Assembly: GCF_024127895.1 (NCBI RefSeq)
Contig: NZ_JAMYBK010000004.1
Coordinates: 248,001-312,000, forward strand
Source of the DNA: Pseudomonas guariconensis
Lineage (GTDB): Bacteria; Pseudomonadota; Gammaproteobacteria; Pseudomonadales; Pseudomonadaceae
Direction: 5' to 3'
DNA: 64,000 nucleotides
The notes under the pieces are model-generated. The model made no database searches, was not told the origin of the DNA, and saw only the letters and a program-made list of their open reading frames with translations. The translations under genes and the position numbers were made by a program. Shown here piece after piece: positions 31,225 through 37,345 of this stretch (its first letter is position 1; each line of letters starts with the position of its first letter).

Positions 31225-31247
31225 ATGGGCGCCCCAGTGGCGCCCAT
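31225..31247. terminator. Bidirectional terminator
   Basis: ATGGGCGCC-CCAGT-GGCGCCCAT followed by an AT-rich tail, between the convergent genes ending at 31212 and 31276. Confidence 0.8.
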
Positions 31248-31275
31248 TATTTATTATGTGTTTGATTGGCCGGAT

Positions 31276-31542
31276 TTAGCGCGCCCTATTGAGTTGTTGG
31301 TGCTCTTTTATGGCCAAGGCGCGCTGAGTCTCTAAGTACTCGGCTAAATCTGTTATGTGTATCCCTTTGGCGCTTTTTTGGCTTGATTCAAGTCTAGTTA
31401 TAGGGATCTTTATTTGTCCTGCTAGCACTTTGCGCTGAAACATGTCTGGGGTTAGATGAGTAAAGTAGTCGTTGCAGACCAACTCAATAGGGATGATTGC
31501 GAGTCCGTTGTATTGTGCCATTAGCACGAAAGCTGTATTCAT
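31276..31542 (-). CDS. PrtN-family transcriptional activator, copy 1
   Basis: An 88-residue protein that resembles pyocin activator PrtN over its whole length: FVLMAQYNGLAIIPIELVCN, DYFTHLTPDMFQRKVLAG, IKIPITRLESSQKSAKGIH and DLAEYLETQR. In P. aeruginosa PrtN activates pyocin genes after the PrtR repressor is lost. Here it is the last gene of the leftward early operon; its ATG overlaps the upstream gene's stop. A second, more divergent copy lies at 33891-34211. Its targets in this prophage are unknown. Confidence 0.85.
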   Translation of the reverse strand: MNTAFVLMAQYNGLAIIPIELVCNDYFTHLTPDMFQRKVLAGQIKIPITRLESSQKSAKGIHITDLAEYLETQRALAIKEHQQLNRAR

Positions 31543-31733
31543 TTTCGTGACCCCATTTTTCGTTTTGCGGCCACATTAGCCATATAGGATGCCCATTTAT
31601 CACTTTCACGCTGTTGACGGGTTCTACTGCAAGTAGCATGTTTTCGAGTTGACCTACCTTTGCCACAGATATCGCAGATCGCGGGCAGGTCCAAACTGTG
31701 TGAGGCCATGGGTGGTCGGATGCGCTCAGTCAT
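31539..31733 (-). CDS. Small zinc-finger-like phage protein
   Basis: A 64-residue basic protein with CDICGKGRSTRKHATC, four potential metal ligands spaced like a small zinc ribbon, and a lysine/arginine-rich tail. It overlaps both neighbours by four bases (ATGA junctions), so it is clearly part of the operon. I do not recognise a named family; DNA or RNA binding is a guess from charge and ligands. Confidence 0.6.
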   Translation of the reverse strand: MTERIRPPMASHSLDLPAICDICGKGRSTRKHATCSRTRQQRESDKWASYMANVAAKRKMGSRK

Positions 31734-32323
31734 GGCTGAACCTCGCGTGCTGTTTGACGATCAAGGCGCTCCAGTTCGGCCAAGATTAATCCTCCGGCTT
31801 TAATGAGCATCTGCCGTTGAGATTTGGGCTTCCACATTTCAGGGGGCCATGGCCACATCGTCGGAGCGTGCGTGCATTGGGCATGCGGTAGGTTCCAAGT
31901 GCGAGCCCAGAAAGAGTAAGTGCTGGCAGCATCTGCCAGTTGTCCCGAGGTGTATTGATCGTCTCTCTGCGGTGTATAGCCTTCAGTCACAATCTGCCGC
32001 TGACGTTCCGCGAGTATGTCCAGGGCTGCTTGGTTCAGTGTGCTGTGGTCTGGGCGGGTATAGAGCGGCACCACTTCTTGCCCCTCCTTCCGCAGGTTCT
32101 CAATGCCAACATCCTCACGGTTGCGCGACCAGATGCGGATTTTTCCGTTTTCGGTGAACAGCGCATACGCTACCGGCTCGACCTGCTTATCCTTCTTAGC
32201 TGAGGGGGTCAGAATACGGTTCAGTTCATCCGCTACGTCCTGCATACCAGTTGCTAAGGCTGCATCAAGGGCTTGCTCCAGAAGCTCGCAGGGCACTCTG
32301 ACCATTTGGTTGGTGTTGTTCAT
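31730..32323 (-). CDS. Conserved phage protein, early operon
   Basis: A 197-residue protein. The C-terminal half contains ALDILAERQRQIVTEGYTPQ, then DDQYTSGQLADAASTY, WPWPPEMWKPKSQRQMLIKA and GGLILAELERLDR. This pattern recurs in many phage early-region proteins, but its biochemical function is not known to me. The N-terminal part (NRILTPSAKKDKQVEPVAYALF) looks like a separate short domain. It is coupled by ATGA overlap with both neighbours. Confidence 0.65.
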   Translation of the reverse strand: MNNTNQMVRVPCELLEQALDAALATGMQDVADELNRILTPSAKKDKQVEPVAYALFTENGKIRIWSRNREDVGIENLRKEGQEVVPLYTRPDHSTLNQAALDILAERQRQIVTEGYTPQRDDQYTSGQLADAASTYSFWARTWNLPHAQCTHAPTMWPWPPEMWKPKSQRQMLIKAGGLILAELERLDRQTAREVQP

Positions 32324-32913
32324 GGGTGCGCCTCGTCGTAATCCACCGCCTGGCTGCCATTGTTCAATGCGTTAAGCGCGGCTTCGTCGAACAAGCGGTG
32401 CATAGGGTTGGTACCTTGTTCATCCTCGCGCTGCAGCTCATGGATAATTTCCTGGAGCAGGAGCTGGTCGTCGGTGATGCTGATCGGCGATCCGGCTTCG
32501 TCTGTCGGCCACTCCGGGGAGCATGTGACAGCGTGTAGCAAGCATTCGGTGGTGATGCGGATCACTAGTTGGTCGCCTTCGACTGCCACCGTCGGCAGTG
32601 CATCAGTGATCCCGGTGGTATCGTCCGAATAGGTGGTGTTTGCGAGGCTCACTTGGCTGTCTGATCCGATGAGCACGGCAGGGGCAACTTGTTGTTCGCC
32701 ATTTCTAGCTGCATCGAGCTTCGTGGGGTAAAGCCCGGATCGGCTGCACCAGATTGTGATAGGCATGATTGAGCCGCCCCTGGCCTGTTCCTGCATCAGC
32801 CGAAACACTTCGCGGGCGATTAGTTCGGTGCTCATTTCGTGGAGCCCGCTGACAGCATCGAGTGCATGCTCCAGCGACGTTTGGGTGAATGTAATTCTTT
32901 GAATGCTGTTCAT
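32320..32913 (-). CDS. Hypothetical early phage protein
   Basis: A 197-residue acidic, soluble protein with no motif I recognise. It has no membrane segment or signal peptide. The C-terminus contains DEAALNALNNGSQAVDYDEA. It belongs to the leftward operon, overlapping the next gene by four bases at each end. Confidence 0.55.
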   Translation of the reverse strand: MNSIQRITFTQTSLEHALDAVSGLHEMSTELIAREVFRLMQEQARGGSIMPITIWCSRSGLYPTKLDAARNGEQQVAPAVLIGSDSQVSLANTTYSDDTTGITDALPTVAVEGDQLVIRITTECLLHAVTCSPEWPTDEAGSPISITDDQLLLQEIIHELQREDEQGTNPMHRLFDEAALNALNNGSQAVDYDEAHP

Positions 32914-33836
32914 GCTGCTTCCCCCGCACTAACCGCGCCGGCCGGGGTGTTGCGTAGTTGGGAGTGCACGCGCATTGCGAGCGCCAGGATGTCTTGCTGG
33001 TGCTGCGTGGCTCGTTTGCGGCCTGGTTCGGTGCCTGGAAGGGCTTTCCAGGTCTTCTCGGCCAGCTTCAAGGACTCGGCGGCGCTGATCAGCAAGTCAT
33101 AGTCGGCCCTGGTCACCGGCATGCCGGTGTACGACATGATTCGCTCTTCGAGCTCGGCAATTGTGCGTTTGAGGTTGGCGGCGGTGTGGTGGTGCTTGCG
33201 CTGCTCCGCCTTGCGCTCAATCAGCGATTCGTCCAGGTGGGCACGTACGACCTCCCAGGTCTCGTCGGTTGGGCTCAGGAACCCGGCTTGCTGCAGGGCG
33301 GCTTCAATCGCTTGTGCCATCTGCTCCGAGGTGGCGTAGGTTCCGGCCTCGGCCGGTGTCGCGTCCATCGCGGCGACGATGCAGCTGACGGCGGAAGGGT
33401 GCGTATACCCCTCGGCAGGCTGCGCGTGCGGGCGACTTTTAGCGATTAGCGTTGCATCAGCGGGCGCTGCCTCGCGCAGCTTGTTGTGGGGTATTTGCGC
33501 TTCTGCGGGGCTGGTGGTGGGATGAATAATGCCTGCTGCTTCGCAGCAGAGGCTTTTTGTTTCTTGCGCGCTGATGCTGCGAGTGTCGCGGAGCGAAGCG
33601 AGTGGGACATCGCCGAGAACCTGGGCCAACTCGTGCTCGCTTCCCTCCGTGATCCAGATCTGCGGGGATTCCTGGTCGATGGGGCGGCTGCATCCTGCGC
33701 AGGGCGGGGAGTTGGAAAGCAAGCCGTGTTGGCGGTTGGCTCGGCCTGCTGTGCGCCCAAGCCAATAGGCATAGGCGAACAGCCCGATGATGAATAGGCA
33801 GATTATGGCGAGGGCGATGACCTGTTGGGTGGTCAT
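32910..33836 (-). CDS. Membrane-anchored early phage protein
   Basis: A 308-residue protein. One N-terminal membrane segment (VIALAIICLFIIGLFAYAYWLG) is followed by CAGCSRPID and a long low-complexity middle, then a helical C-terminal part including ERKAEQRKHHHTAANLKRTI, likely coiled coil. I do not recognise a family. Its place in the early operon suggests a host-interaction role rather than virion structure. Confidence 0.55.
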   Translation of the reverse strand: MTTQQVIALAIICLFIIGLFAYAYWLGRTAGRANRQHGLLSNSPPCAGCSRPIDQESPQIWITEGSEHELAQVLGDVPLASLRDTRSISAQETKSLCCEAAGIIHPTTSPAEAQIPHNKLREAAPADATLIAKSRPHAQPAEGYTHPSAVSCIVAAMDATPAEAGTYATSEQMAQAIEAALQQAGFLSPTDETWEVVRAHLDESLIERKAEQRKHHHTAANLKRTIAELEERIMSYTGMPVTRADYDLLISAAESLKLAEKTWKALPGTEPGRKRATQHQQDILALAMRVHSQLRNTPAGAVSAGEAA

Positions 33837-33890
33837 GGGTCTTACTCCTTGTGGTGTGCGGGCCGGTGGTGGCGGCCCTTGCGGGTCTTG

Positions 33891-34211
33891 TTACTGCTTG
33901 TCGTGTTCGGTGTTGAGACGGGACTGCTCCTCGTCTGCCAGGTGAGCCCTGCTATCGATCAGGGCTGCAACATGGCGGATGTGGGCGAACTTCAGGTCCT
34001 TTCGGCTACTGCCCAGGGTAGTGATGGGCAAGCAGATCCGACCGTCCTTCAACTGCTCGACGAAGGTCTGTTCGTTGAGGTTGCGGAAGTACTGCACTCG
34101 CACCTTGTCGAGTGGTATCAGCACGTCGCCGAACGTTCGGTACAGCAGTTCTACCGTGGTTGAATCAGGTGCGTGCGGCAGGCGCAGCGCGATTTGATTG
34201 TTGTTGCTCAT
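33891..34211 (-). CDS. PrtN-like protein, divergent copy 2
   Basis: A 106-residue protein whose middle aligns with the PrtN family and with the copy at 31276: VLIPLDKVRVQYFRNLNEQ, FVEQLKDGRICLPITTLGSS and IRHVAALIDSR. The conserved order is II/LIP, V, YF, F/V, G, I-PIT, SS, then a helix. The first 20 and last 20 residues differ. The start MSNNNQIALRL at 34211 was preferred over an in-frame start at 34334, which would run deep into the neighbour. It could be a second activator or a modulator of the first. Confidence 0.65.
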   Translation of the reverse strand: MSNNNQIALRLPHAPDSTTVELLYRTFGDVLIPLDKVRVQYFRNLNEQTFVEQLKDGRICLPITTLGSSRKDLKFAHIRHVAALIDSRAHLADEEQSRLNTEHDKQ

Positions 34212-34380
34212 CAGGCTTCGGGCTCTCCCTGAGCTTGTGGCGTGACGGATGGTTCCAGGTGATTTCACAGTGCTTGCGTACCAGGTCGCGCCATTCTTCC
34301 GGGACCTGTTGGAGCGCAGCGTTGCGCTCCGCACGGGTCTTGAGCTGGAGGATCTGGGCCGCGTATTGCCTAGGCCGCAT
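34165..34380 (-). CDS. Small basic phage protein
   Basis: A 71-residue protein beginning MRPRQYAAQILQLKTRAERN, with LQQVPEEWRDLVRKHCE. Similar short proteins (about 60-80 residues, starting MRPRQYA) recur in Pseudomonas prophage early regions as far as I know; function is unknown. It overlaps the upstream KilAC gene by 11 bases and the downstream gene by 47 bases. Confidence 0.6.
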   Translation of the reverse strand: MRPRQYAAQILQLKTRAERNAALQQVPEEWRDLVRKHCEITWNHPSRHKLRESPKPDEQQQSNRAAPAART

Positions 34381-34654
34381 AGCGCTTATCTTCCGGTGGT
34401 GACGGAAGGTTTAGCCCCAAGCGCTCTGCCAGCCAGGGAATTCCGGCCTGCTTCACGCGGGTCGACTCGCTGTACTGCATGCCGACGTCTGGATGGAACC
34501 ACTTCCCCTCTTTGATCCGCAGATACTCACGGTCACGGGTGGGGTAGCGGGGCAGGTTGCGTTCGGTCAACAGCTCGTTCTCCCGCATGCGGCGAATCAG
34601 TTCGTTGCGGCTGATCCCGAAGTGCTTAGCGGTTTGTGCGAGGGTTCTCTCCAC
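34370..34654 (-). CDS. KilAC/ANT-domain protein
   Basis: A 94-residue protein consisting almost only of the KilAC domain found at the C-terminus of phage antirepressors: TLAQTAKHFGISRNELIRRM (a helix-turn-helix), ENELLTERNLPRYPTRDREY, KEGKWFHPDVGMQ, and GIPWLAERLGL. The Bro/KilA N-terminal domain is absent. The start is GTG with an excellent AGGAGG upstream. It may bind DNA or modulate the repressor, as antirepressors do, but without its usual N-terminal partner domain this is open. Confidence 0.75.
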   Translation of the reverse strand: MERTLAQTAKHFGISRNELIRRMRENELLTERNLPRYPTRDREYLRIKEGKWFHPDVGMQYSESTRVKQAGIPWLAERLGLNLPSPPEDKRYAA

Positions 34655-34663
34655 GGTCGCCTC

Positions 34664-34975
34664 CTATGCCGCGTCTGCGAGCAGTTGCTCGACTGGAGGC
34701 ATGTCGGCAGTGTCCAGCTTCCCGTTGGCGATCGCCTCGAGGTGTGCGGCAATCTTGCGCGCACTGGCGAGGCTATTCGCTGGCAAGGTCAAGCTGTTCA
34801 CCGTTGAGCCCATCCGAATGACAGCCGTCACCTGGTCGAGATAGACCTCGGTCTGTACCGTCGCCTTGACGCGGGCGCCGTTCGACTCGTCGCGGAGAAT
34901 ATGGGTGAACTGCCCGGACAGATTGGTCTGTGCCTTGAGGCAGACAAAGGCGTTATGACGGAGTGCGTAGCTCAT
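34664..34975 (-). CDS. Hypothetical early phage protein
   Basis: A 103-residue soluble protein (MSYALRHNAFVCLKAQTNLS) of mixed beta/alpha pattern; ANSLASARKIAAHLEAIANG forms a clear helix. No known motif. The start at 34975 overlaps the stop of the 56-residue gene upstream by four bases, which supports it against a longer frame from 35185. Confidence 0.6.
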   Translation of the reverse strand: MSYALRHNAFVCLKAQTNLSGQFTHILRDESNGARVKATVQTEVYLDQVTAVIRMGSTVNSLTLPANSLASARKIAAHLEAIANGKLDTADMPPVEQLLADAA

Positions 34976-35142
34976 GCTGCGTGTCCTCCGTCGTTCGGGG
35001 ACATCGAAAAGGCGTGAGTGGACGTAGGGCGTTTGGTACTGCCAAACGCGCAGCCGTGTTGGCGGGCTAGGCGGCGGATCTTGAAGATCAGGTCGATGGT
35101 TGCAGCGGCCGGATGGACGTGCAGTGATGCGGTGGTGTGCAT
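34972..35142 (-). CDS. Short first gene of the leftward operon (56 aa)
   Basis: Reads MHTTASLHVHPAAATIDLIF and continues KIRRLARQHGCAFGSTKRPT to a TGA that overlaps the next gene's ATG. GAGG lies eight bases upstream of its ATG. It is the first open frame after the leftward promoter-operator region. No function is recognised; the ATGA coupling, ribosome site and position make it a probable real gene. Confidence 0.55.
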   Translation of the reverse strand: MHTTASLHVHPAAATIDLIFKIRRLARQHGCAFGSTKRPTSTHAFSMSPNDGGHAA

Positions 35143-35149
35143 GGTGTTG

Positions 35150-35175
35150 CCTCACTCTGTGGTGGAAGAGTGAGG
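35150..35175. promoter_or_regulatory. Inverted repeat in the leftward 5' leader
   Basis: CCTCACTCT and AGAGTGAGG (9-bp perfect arms, 8-base loop) lie between the predicted leftward promoter and the first gene. In RNA this would be a hairpin at or near the 5' end; as DNA it could be an operator. Confidence 0.5.
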
Positions 35176-35178
35176 TAA

Positions 35179-35214
35179 ATATCACGTATTGTGCTTATCT
35201 GTGTCAACACAGAT
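35179..35214 (-). promoter_or_regulatory. Leftward early promoter with overlapping operator
   Basis: ATCTGTGT-CA-ACACAGAT at 35197-35214 is a near-perfect palindrome. Read leftward it contains a consensus -35 box (TTGACA, 35207-35202), with a weak TGATAT -10 box 17 bases on. The repressor gene ends four bases away. The half-site ACACA/AACACG recurs in the repressor-cro gap. Confidence 0.6.
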
Positions 35215-35218
35215 TGTT

Positions 35219-35887
35219 TTATTTTTTGGGCATATGCATGAACCGTGATGATTTGAGGATGCCCCCAACCAGATGAATGTGCTCAATTTCATCTTCGTCG
35301 ACATGGATGGGGGCGTGGTCGGCGTTCACGCTATCGAAGCGGTACATTCCGTCGCGTAGGTAAATGAATTCCTTGATCATGGTCCTGCCATTGGTTGTTC
35401 TGACCAACACTTCGTCGCCGCTGTAGTAGCCCTTACTCGGCTCCACTAGCACGTATTCCCCGTTCTTGATCCTCGGGTGCATGCTATCGCCGGTCACCTT
35501 CAGGCCATAGGCGTCAGGGTCATCGCTGTGGATGTTTAGATAGCCATCTCCATGCCCGGCAGGAAAGTCCAAGGCGTCGAAGTATCCGTCGGTCCCCAGT
35601 TGTGCATAGCCTACTACCGGCACTGCGCCCTCCAATGCCCTTCTTGCAAATGTAATGTTGACGGTGGTCGGGGCTTCATCGGAGGCTGAACCCGGTAGTA
35701 GTTCTCCCAGGGTGATGCCCAATGCGCGCGCCATATTTTCAATGTCTGCGAGGTTGGGTTCTCGGATGCCCCGCTCATAGTTGCCTATGCGGGATTGAGA
35801 TTCCCAGCCGCAGGCGCTCGCTAAGGCTTGCTGGCTTAGGCCTTTGGCCTTACGGAAGTGTTTGATGCGTTGCGCGAGTGTCTTCAT
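35219..35887 (-). CDS. CI-like repressor (XRE HTH plus S24 domain)
   Basis: A 222-residue lysogeny repressor. Residues 1-62 are an XRE helix-turn-helix (LSQQALASACGWESQSRIGN). The C-terminal LexA/CI-like S24 domain has the active-site Ser135 in VTGDSMHPRI and Lys172 in GRTMIKEF. The hinge reads PVVGYAQLGTDG; the Ala-Gly pair normally cut during SOS is not seen there. It is divergent from the cro-like gene, with half-sites AACACG/CGTGTT in the gap, and adjacent to the leftward operator, so it most likely controls both early promoters. Confidence 0.93.
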   Translation of the reverse strand: MKTLAQRIKHFRKAKGLSQQALASACGWESQSRIGNYERGIREPNLADIENMARALGITLGELLPGSASDEAPTTVNITFARRALEGAVPVVGYAQLGTDGYFDALDFPAGHGDGYLNIHSDDPDAYGLKVTGDSMHPRIKNGEYVLVEPSKGYYSGDEVLVRTTNGRTMIKEFIYLRDGMYRFDSVNADHAPIHVDEDEIEHIHLVGGILKSSRFMHMPKK

Positions 35888-35898
35888 CCCTGATTTTT

Positions 35899-35962
35899 AA
35901 CACGTACTGAAATGTTTTTTTTGCACTAACCGTGTTGATTAATCCACGTTTCGTGTTATCTT
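35899..35962 (+). promoter_or_regulatory. Rightward early promoter and operator half-sites
   Basis: TTGATT (35935-35940) and TATCTT (35957-35962) with 16 bases between form a candidate cro promoter. Half-sites AACACG (35899), CGTGTT (35931) and CGTGTT (35952) and the small palindrome CACG-TTT-CGTG (35945-35955) overlap it. Confidence 0.55.
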
Positions 35963-35990
35963 TCCTGGCGAGTCAACCGGAGTCTTCGTT

Positions 35991-36215
35991 ATGAATCGTA
36001 TCGCTGAGATAAGAAAAAGCGCTGGTATCAAACAAAGGGACCTGGTTGCTCGGTTGGGATGGACCCAGGCCCGATTGAGTAACTATGAGTCTGGCCTTCG
36101 TATGCCAGGGTTGAGTGAGTGTCGCGCTATCACTGTTGCCCTGAATGACCTGGGTGCGGTATGTGCGTTAGATGATGTTTTCCCACCTGAATTGGACGAG
36201 CCGCGAGCGGCATAG
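35991..36215 (+). CDS. Cro-like helix-turn-helix protein
   Basis: A 74-residue XRE-type DNA-binding protein (MNRIAEIRKSAGIKQRDLVA, RLGWTQARLSNYESGLRMPG). Its size, and its position divergent from the CI-like gene, make it the Cro counterpart that favours lytic growth. GGAG lies eight bases upstream of the ATG. The protein ends in a short acidic tail. Confidence 0.85.
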   Translation: MNRIAEIRKSAGIKQRDLVARLGWTQARLSNYESGLRMPGLSECRAITVALNDLGAVCALDDVFPPELDEPRAA

Positions 36216-36228
36216 CCCGTACACAAAG

Positions 36229-36254
36229 AAAAAAGGCGACCCCAAAGGTCGCCT
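36229..36254 (-). terminator. Terminator, strong only in the leftward direction
   Basis: AGGCGACC-CCAAA-GGTCGCCT is preceded on the + strand by an A-rich run (AAAGAAAAAA), which becomes a U run when read leftward. On the + strand it is followed only by AATTTC, so rightward termination should be weak. Confidence 0.65.
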
Positions 36255-36261
36255 AATTTCC

Positions 36262-36514
36262 CCCGGTAGTACCACCACAGTGCTACCGGGCCGCGTTCAA
36301 GGTAGATGGGCACACCACTGCAACCACTTACCTTGAACACGGGGTCCAGGCATGAAGCCTGGGTGCCGCCTTCTCCACCACAGATAGGGCGGCGGGGTGC
36401 CAGTGATAGTCGGGAGACATCTCTGGCAATGGCTCTCTTACAAGCCATGCGGCGAGTGTAACACCACCGCTCGTCGTCGGCACTGGCAGCCTTAATGGCG
36501 TAATGCCAGGTGCC
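36262..36514 (+). ncRNA. Structured RNA candidate, tandem unit A
   Basis: No gene is present. Eight consecutive hairpins fill the segment with little gap: 36262-36290 (CCCGGTAG/CTACCGGG), 36295-36338 (10-bp outer stem), 36346-36362 (CCAGGC/GCCTGG), 36365-36393 (GCCGCC/GGCGGC), 36398-36428 (TGCCAG/CTGGCA with a GGGA-capped inner stem), 36429-36448 (ATGGCT/AGCCAT), 36450-36476 and 36479-36514. Loops of the first, second, fourth and seventh contain ACCAC. Most corresponding stems in unit B pair with different bases, which argues for selection on RNA structure. I cannot name a matching RNA family. Confidence 0.6.
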
Positions 36515-36518
36515 AGAA

Positions 36519-36540
36519 GGGGAGGCGAGTGATCGTCCCC
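36519..36540 (+). other. Hairpin between the two units
   Basis: GGGGA and TCCCC arms around a 12-base loop, followed by CTTTAC. It marks the boundary between unit A and unit B; termination here would be inefficient. Confidence 0.35.
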
Positions 36541-36544
36541 TTTA

Positions 36545-36823
36545 CTCGGCAGTAGCACCACATGCTGCCGGGTCGCGTGATAGGTCGGCGGGCACACCAC
36601 ATAGGTCCGCTTACCTTGATCGCAGCGATCAGGCAGGGAGCCTGGGCGCCGTCTCCTTCACCACGGGAGGCGACTGTTTCGCCAGGGGCAGTCGATGGAG
36701 CGACACCCCGGCTAAAGGCCGTATCAGCCCCGCTGCCCGGCTATTTACTCTCTTACAACGCTATGCGGCGCACGTATCACCACTGCACGCCGCAGGCACT
36801 GGCTACCGACAAGGACTAATGCC
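36545..36823 (+). ncRNA. Structured RNA candidate, tandem unit B (leader of the CII-like gene)
   Basis: This is a diverged second copy of unit A, offset by about 283 bases. Counterparts: 36545-36572 (CTCGGCAG/CTGCCGGG), 36575-36623, 36630-36644 (CAGGC/GCCTG), 36650-36672, 36681-36712 (GTCG-ATGGAG-CGAC inner stem) and 36765-36793 (GCGGC/GCCGC). Between the last two, about 30 extra bases are inserted. CTCTCTTACAA (36748-36758) is identical in both units. The unit ends with GGCACTGGC and runs straight into the ribosome site (AAGGA) of the CII-like gene, where GGCA (36795-36798) could pair with TGCC (36820-36823). Confidence 0.6.
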
Positions 36824-37345
36824 ATGAGCCGAACTGCAATGAGCTGCATCGAGCGCGCCAAGCGCGAGGTACTGCCGCTCGAACTCGCTCTGTATCACGC
36901 TGTACGTGACTATCCAGGCGGTGCCGCCGCCATCGCGGCCACTACTGGCCGCAACGCAACCACTCTGCAACACAAGCTGTCACCCACCCATCCGACCCAC
37001 ATCGTCAACGTTCAAGAGTTCGGCGAGATCCTCGAGCTGACCAAAGATCCCCGTATCCTCGATTCGGTGCACGCCCTTGTCGGCGACACCATCTGGCAAG
37101 AGCTGTCGGACGCATACACGCACGACATTCCCGAAACGTTGACCATGGGCCTGGCGGACTTCTTGCGCAAGGCGGCCAATCTGTCCGAAACCTGGGCGCG
37201 CAGCATCGGCGACGGAAAGGTTGACGACCAAGAGCTGGCCGAGATCCAGCAGCAGGTGTTTCGCGGTATCCAGGGCTTGCTCGGCATGTACCGCCGCGCC
37301 GAATACGTCAACCAGACCACTCGGGGAGGGGCGCGCCGTGGCTGA
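36824..37345 (+). CDS. Phage regulatory protein, CII family
   Basis: A 173-residue predicted DNA-binding regulator of the phage CII-type family (Phage_CII). The N-terminal half (LALYHAVRDYPGGAAAIAAT then TGRNATTLQHKLSP) is the typical helix-turn-helix region; the C-terminal half is helical and ends GGARRG. In related phages this protein promotes repressor synthesis or controls the switch to lysogeny. It is the first gene after the tandem structured leader, and it overlaps the next gene by eight bases. Confidence 0.8.
   Translation: MSRTAMSCIERAKREVLPLELALYHAVRDYPGGAAAIAATTGRNATTLQHKLSPTHPTHIVNVQEFGEILELTKDPRILDSVHALVGDTIWQELSDAYTHDIPETLTMGLADFLRKAANLSETWARSIGDGKVDDQELAEIQQQVFRGIQGLLGMYRRAEYVNQTTRGGARRG

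Noticed and set aside
35150..35175. Inverted repeat as the repressor gene terminator
   Set aside because: It lies downstream of the repressor in the right direction but has no T run in that direction and sits at the predicted leftward transcript start, so an operator or leader hairpin is more likely.
36216..36823. A CRISPR array or tRNA cluster
   Set aside because: Two diverged long units are not the short exact direct repeats of a CRISPR array, and no cloverleaf with a T-loop motif was found.
36328..36827. Small frames of 90 and 105 residues inside the structured region
   Set aside because: They lack ribosome sites, differ between the two tandem copies and show no protein-like pattern, whereas paired stems are preserved.
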